Source: Candidatus Krumholzibacteriia bacterium
GTDB lineage: Bacteria > Krumholzibacteriota > Krumholzibacteriia > LZORAL124-64-63
Direction of reading: 5' to 3'
DNA: 15,502 nucleotides
Assembly: GCA_030590265.1 (NCBI GenBank)
Contig: JAUUYW010000035.1
Coordinates: 1-15,502 of the forward strand
Numbering within the stretch: position 1 is the stretch's first letter; each line of letters starts with the position of its first letter. The position numbers and the translations under genes were made by a program. Under the pieces are notes generated by a model that saw only the letters and a program-made list of their open reading frames with translations, had not been told where the DNA came from and did not search any database. Positions 14,175-15,502 of this stretch are shown one piece after another.

Positions 14175-14708
14175 TCAAACCTTATCGTACCCACGCCCCT
14201 TGGCCATCATTACAACTCCAATGATGGCTGGAACCAGCAAAATCCAAAAGAAACTCTCCACAAACACACCGGCTATAAAAGTTAGTGTGAGGATGGTGCC
14301 CAACACCGCCATGCGCCATTCAAAGTGTACCCCGGCAAGCAAACAGGTGACCGCTAAAAGCAACAAGGCCACCAACCCGGCCGCTGCCGGCAACAAATGG
14401 TCAAAGCGCACCATCAGAAAGACGAGCAACAGGGCAACCACCAGAACCAACCAATGCAAGAGTTGACGCCGGATGTGGCCCCCGGCTGTGCTGTCATGTT
14501 CGTGTGCGGTTTTCCAGGCCAAAGTAAGGCTGGCACCGGAGAAGATCGGGGCCATGGCTAGCCAGTACCAGAGGGCAAATTTCTCGGAAAAATCCATCAC
14601 ACCGATGCCCACGATGGACAGGGCTACCAAGGCAATAAAGACAATCCGACGGGTGTGAAACTCACGAGGAGCAGGCGGGGCTGCCGGTTGTTCGAATTGG
14701 TCGTCCAT
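14175..14708 (-). CDS. Six-TM integral membrane protein of unknown function
   Basis: This 177-residue protein has an acidic, Pro/Ala-rich cytoplasmic-looking N-terminus (MDDQFEQPAAPPAPRE). About six hydrophobic helices follow, at roughly 22-38, 45-66, 83-100, 104-126, 131-149 and 152-168, with short loops; the longest (67-82, HEHDSTAGGHIRRQ) carries charged and His residues. No catalytic or transport motif is recognised. GGAGG lies 5 bases before the ATG at 14708. It starts 50 bases after the serpin stop on the same strand and is followed by the 14110-14140 hairpin, so the two genes may form a short operon. Function cannot be assigned. Confidence 0.8.
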   Translation of the reverse strand: MDDQFEQPAAPPAPREFHTRRIVFIALVALSIVGIGVMDFSEKFALWYWLAMAPIFSGASLTLAWKTAHEHDSTAGGHIRRQLLHWLVLVVALLLVFLMVRFDHLLPAAAGLVALLLLAVTCLLAGVHFEWRMAVLGTILTLTFIAGVFVESFFWILLVPAIIGVVMMAKGRGYDKV

Positions 14709-14758
14709 GAGGACCTCCGGTCGGGTTTAAAGATTTGGTTGAGGCCGACAATATACCA

Positions 14759-15502
14759 TCAAGGTTGTTCAAACCGCCCCATAAAAATAATGGCCCCGGT
14801 ATCTTTCTGCCGAATCAGGAAGATAAAGGGGTGGTCGGCCATGAACATGGTGGGTGGAGCAGGCATGCTGGTCACGCCAATGGTGATGCCTGTGGCGGCC
14901 GCGGCTTCAGTTCCCTGCTCGTCAACCATCAGGTAACTTTTGTGCACCACCGAAGAAACAAAAAGGCCGGGTTGTTTGGTCAGACGGGAAAAATCCGCCT
15001 GCCCTTCATCAAAGATTTTTCGCAATCCCATTTCCTTGAGAGTGGCGTTTAGGTTGATGGATTGGCTCAGGTCCAGTTTGGGCAACCAGACATCCACTTC
15101 GCGATTGGTCATTGCATCGATACCGGCTTGCAGCGTGGATGCGTTGAGGGAGGCGGAAACTTTGGCCAAACCATCGATGGCATTGGGAAGCACCACCAGG
15201 AAATCCAATTCATCCCCGTGGTAAGGCAGGGTCACCATGGCCATATTTTCGTCTGCAAAATATGGCAGACGTTTTTTGAGTTTCATGGTGGGAGTTTTCA
15301 CTTCGGTGCCATCAGGACTATGGAAAGTTTCATCCTGGGTGCGATCTACCGGAAAGGGAGTTTTCCAATTCCCGAGAAAGTAGACGGCATTGGTGAGCAC
15401 CAGCCTGGTATTGGTATTGAGAGAGCCGGGGGCCAACAGATCCTGGATTTTGTCAGCCGTGCGGTCGGCCACCCATTTGTTGATTTTTTGGCGCTCTTGT
15501 TC
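14759..15502 (-). CDS. Serpin (serine protease inhibitor family I4), N-terminus beyond window
   Basis: The C-terminal 247 residues run in from the right edge; the frame is open at 15502 and begins inside the serpin core (INKWVADRTADKIQDLL). Other family landmarks are LVLTNAVYFLGNWKTPF, the YFAD/LPYHGDELDFLVVLP sheet, and the terminal ADHPFIFLIRQKDTGAIIFMGRF. The reactive-centre hinge EQGTEAAAAT (P17-P8, starting at 14920) has the small residues needed for loop insertion, so the protein should be a true suicide inhibitor. Counting 17 residues from the P17 Glu places P1-P1' at Thr-Ser (14872-14867), within GVTSMPAPP. Serpins trap serine or sometimes cysteine proteases covalently; the target here is unknown. 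The signal peptide, if any, is outside the window. A six-TM protein gene follows 50 bases downstream. Confidence 0.95.
   Translation of the reverse strand, partial: EQERQKINKWVADRTADKIQDLLAPGSLNTNTRLVLTNAVYFLGNWKTPFPVDRTQDETFHSPDGTEVKTPTMKLKKRLPYFADENMAMVTLPYHGDELDFLVVLPNAIDGLAKVSASLNASTLQAGIDAMTNREVDVWLPKLDLSQSINLNATLKEMGLRKIFDEGQADFSRLTKQPGLFVSSVVHKSYLMVDEQGTEAAAATGITIGVTSMPAPPTMFMADHPFIFLIRQKDTGAIIFMGRFEQP

Overview
This 15.5 kb window (roughly half G+C by eye) reads as a chromosomal segment of a Gram-negative bacterium. The evidence is a complete tripartite RND efflux system with an outer-membrane factor, a probable outer lipoprotein, and several secreted or periplasmic proteins with Sec-type signal peptides. 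Shine-Dalgarno sequences and sigma70-type promoters are easy to see. The mixture (prokaryotic pentameric ligand-gated channel, serpin, M16 peptidase, three-TM/TolB-like/TPR fusion) is typical of environmental lineages outside the best-studied Proteobacteria, but the species cannot be named from sequence alone. No tRNA, rRNA, CRISPR array, IS element or phage gene was seen.

Layout. Positions 1-2970 are all on the minus strand. In transcription order they hold a VapBC-type toxin-antitoxin pair (2970-2393, behind a perfect-consensus sigma70 promoter), a Cys-less pentameric ligand-gated ion channel (2293-1283) and an M16 zinc peptidase running off the left edge (1233-1). Positions 3219-5510 (plus) encode a 763-residue protein with three N-terminal membrane segments, a TolB-like domain and a long TPR solenoid. 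It converges with a small secreted protein (6175-5519, minus) containing a perfect six-residue Gly-rich repeat; the two stop codons lie in one small palindrome.

Positions 12938-6345 (minus) form one tightly packed operon: TetR/CecR-like regulator, NodT-type outer-membrane factor lipoprotein, membrane fusion protein, RND pump. Every junction overlaps by 1-4 bases, and the operon ends in a clear Rho-independent terminator at 6297-6327. The regulator probably represses its own operon through AT-rich inverted repeats over the promoter near 13007-13035.

A 340-bp divergent intergenic region (12939-13278) carries the efflux promoter, an isolated strong hairpin, and a strong extended -10 promoter with a structured leader for a probable lipoprotein of unknown function (13279-14067, plus). 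That gene converges, across a 12-bp perfect GC hairpin, on a minus-strand pair: a serpin (C-terminal 247 residues in the window, with an inhibitory-type reactive-centre hinge) followed by a six-TM protein of unknown function.

No obviously new defence or mobile system is present. The most interesting items are the channel/peptidase pair with its unusual pore residues, the TPR fusion protein, the repeat-bearing secreted protein, and the structured 12.9-13.3 kb intergenic region.
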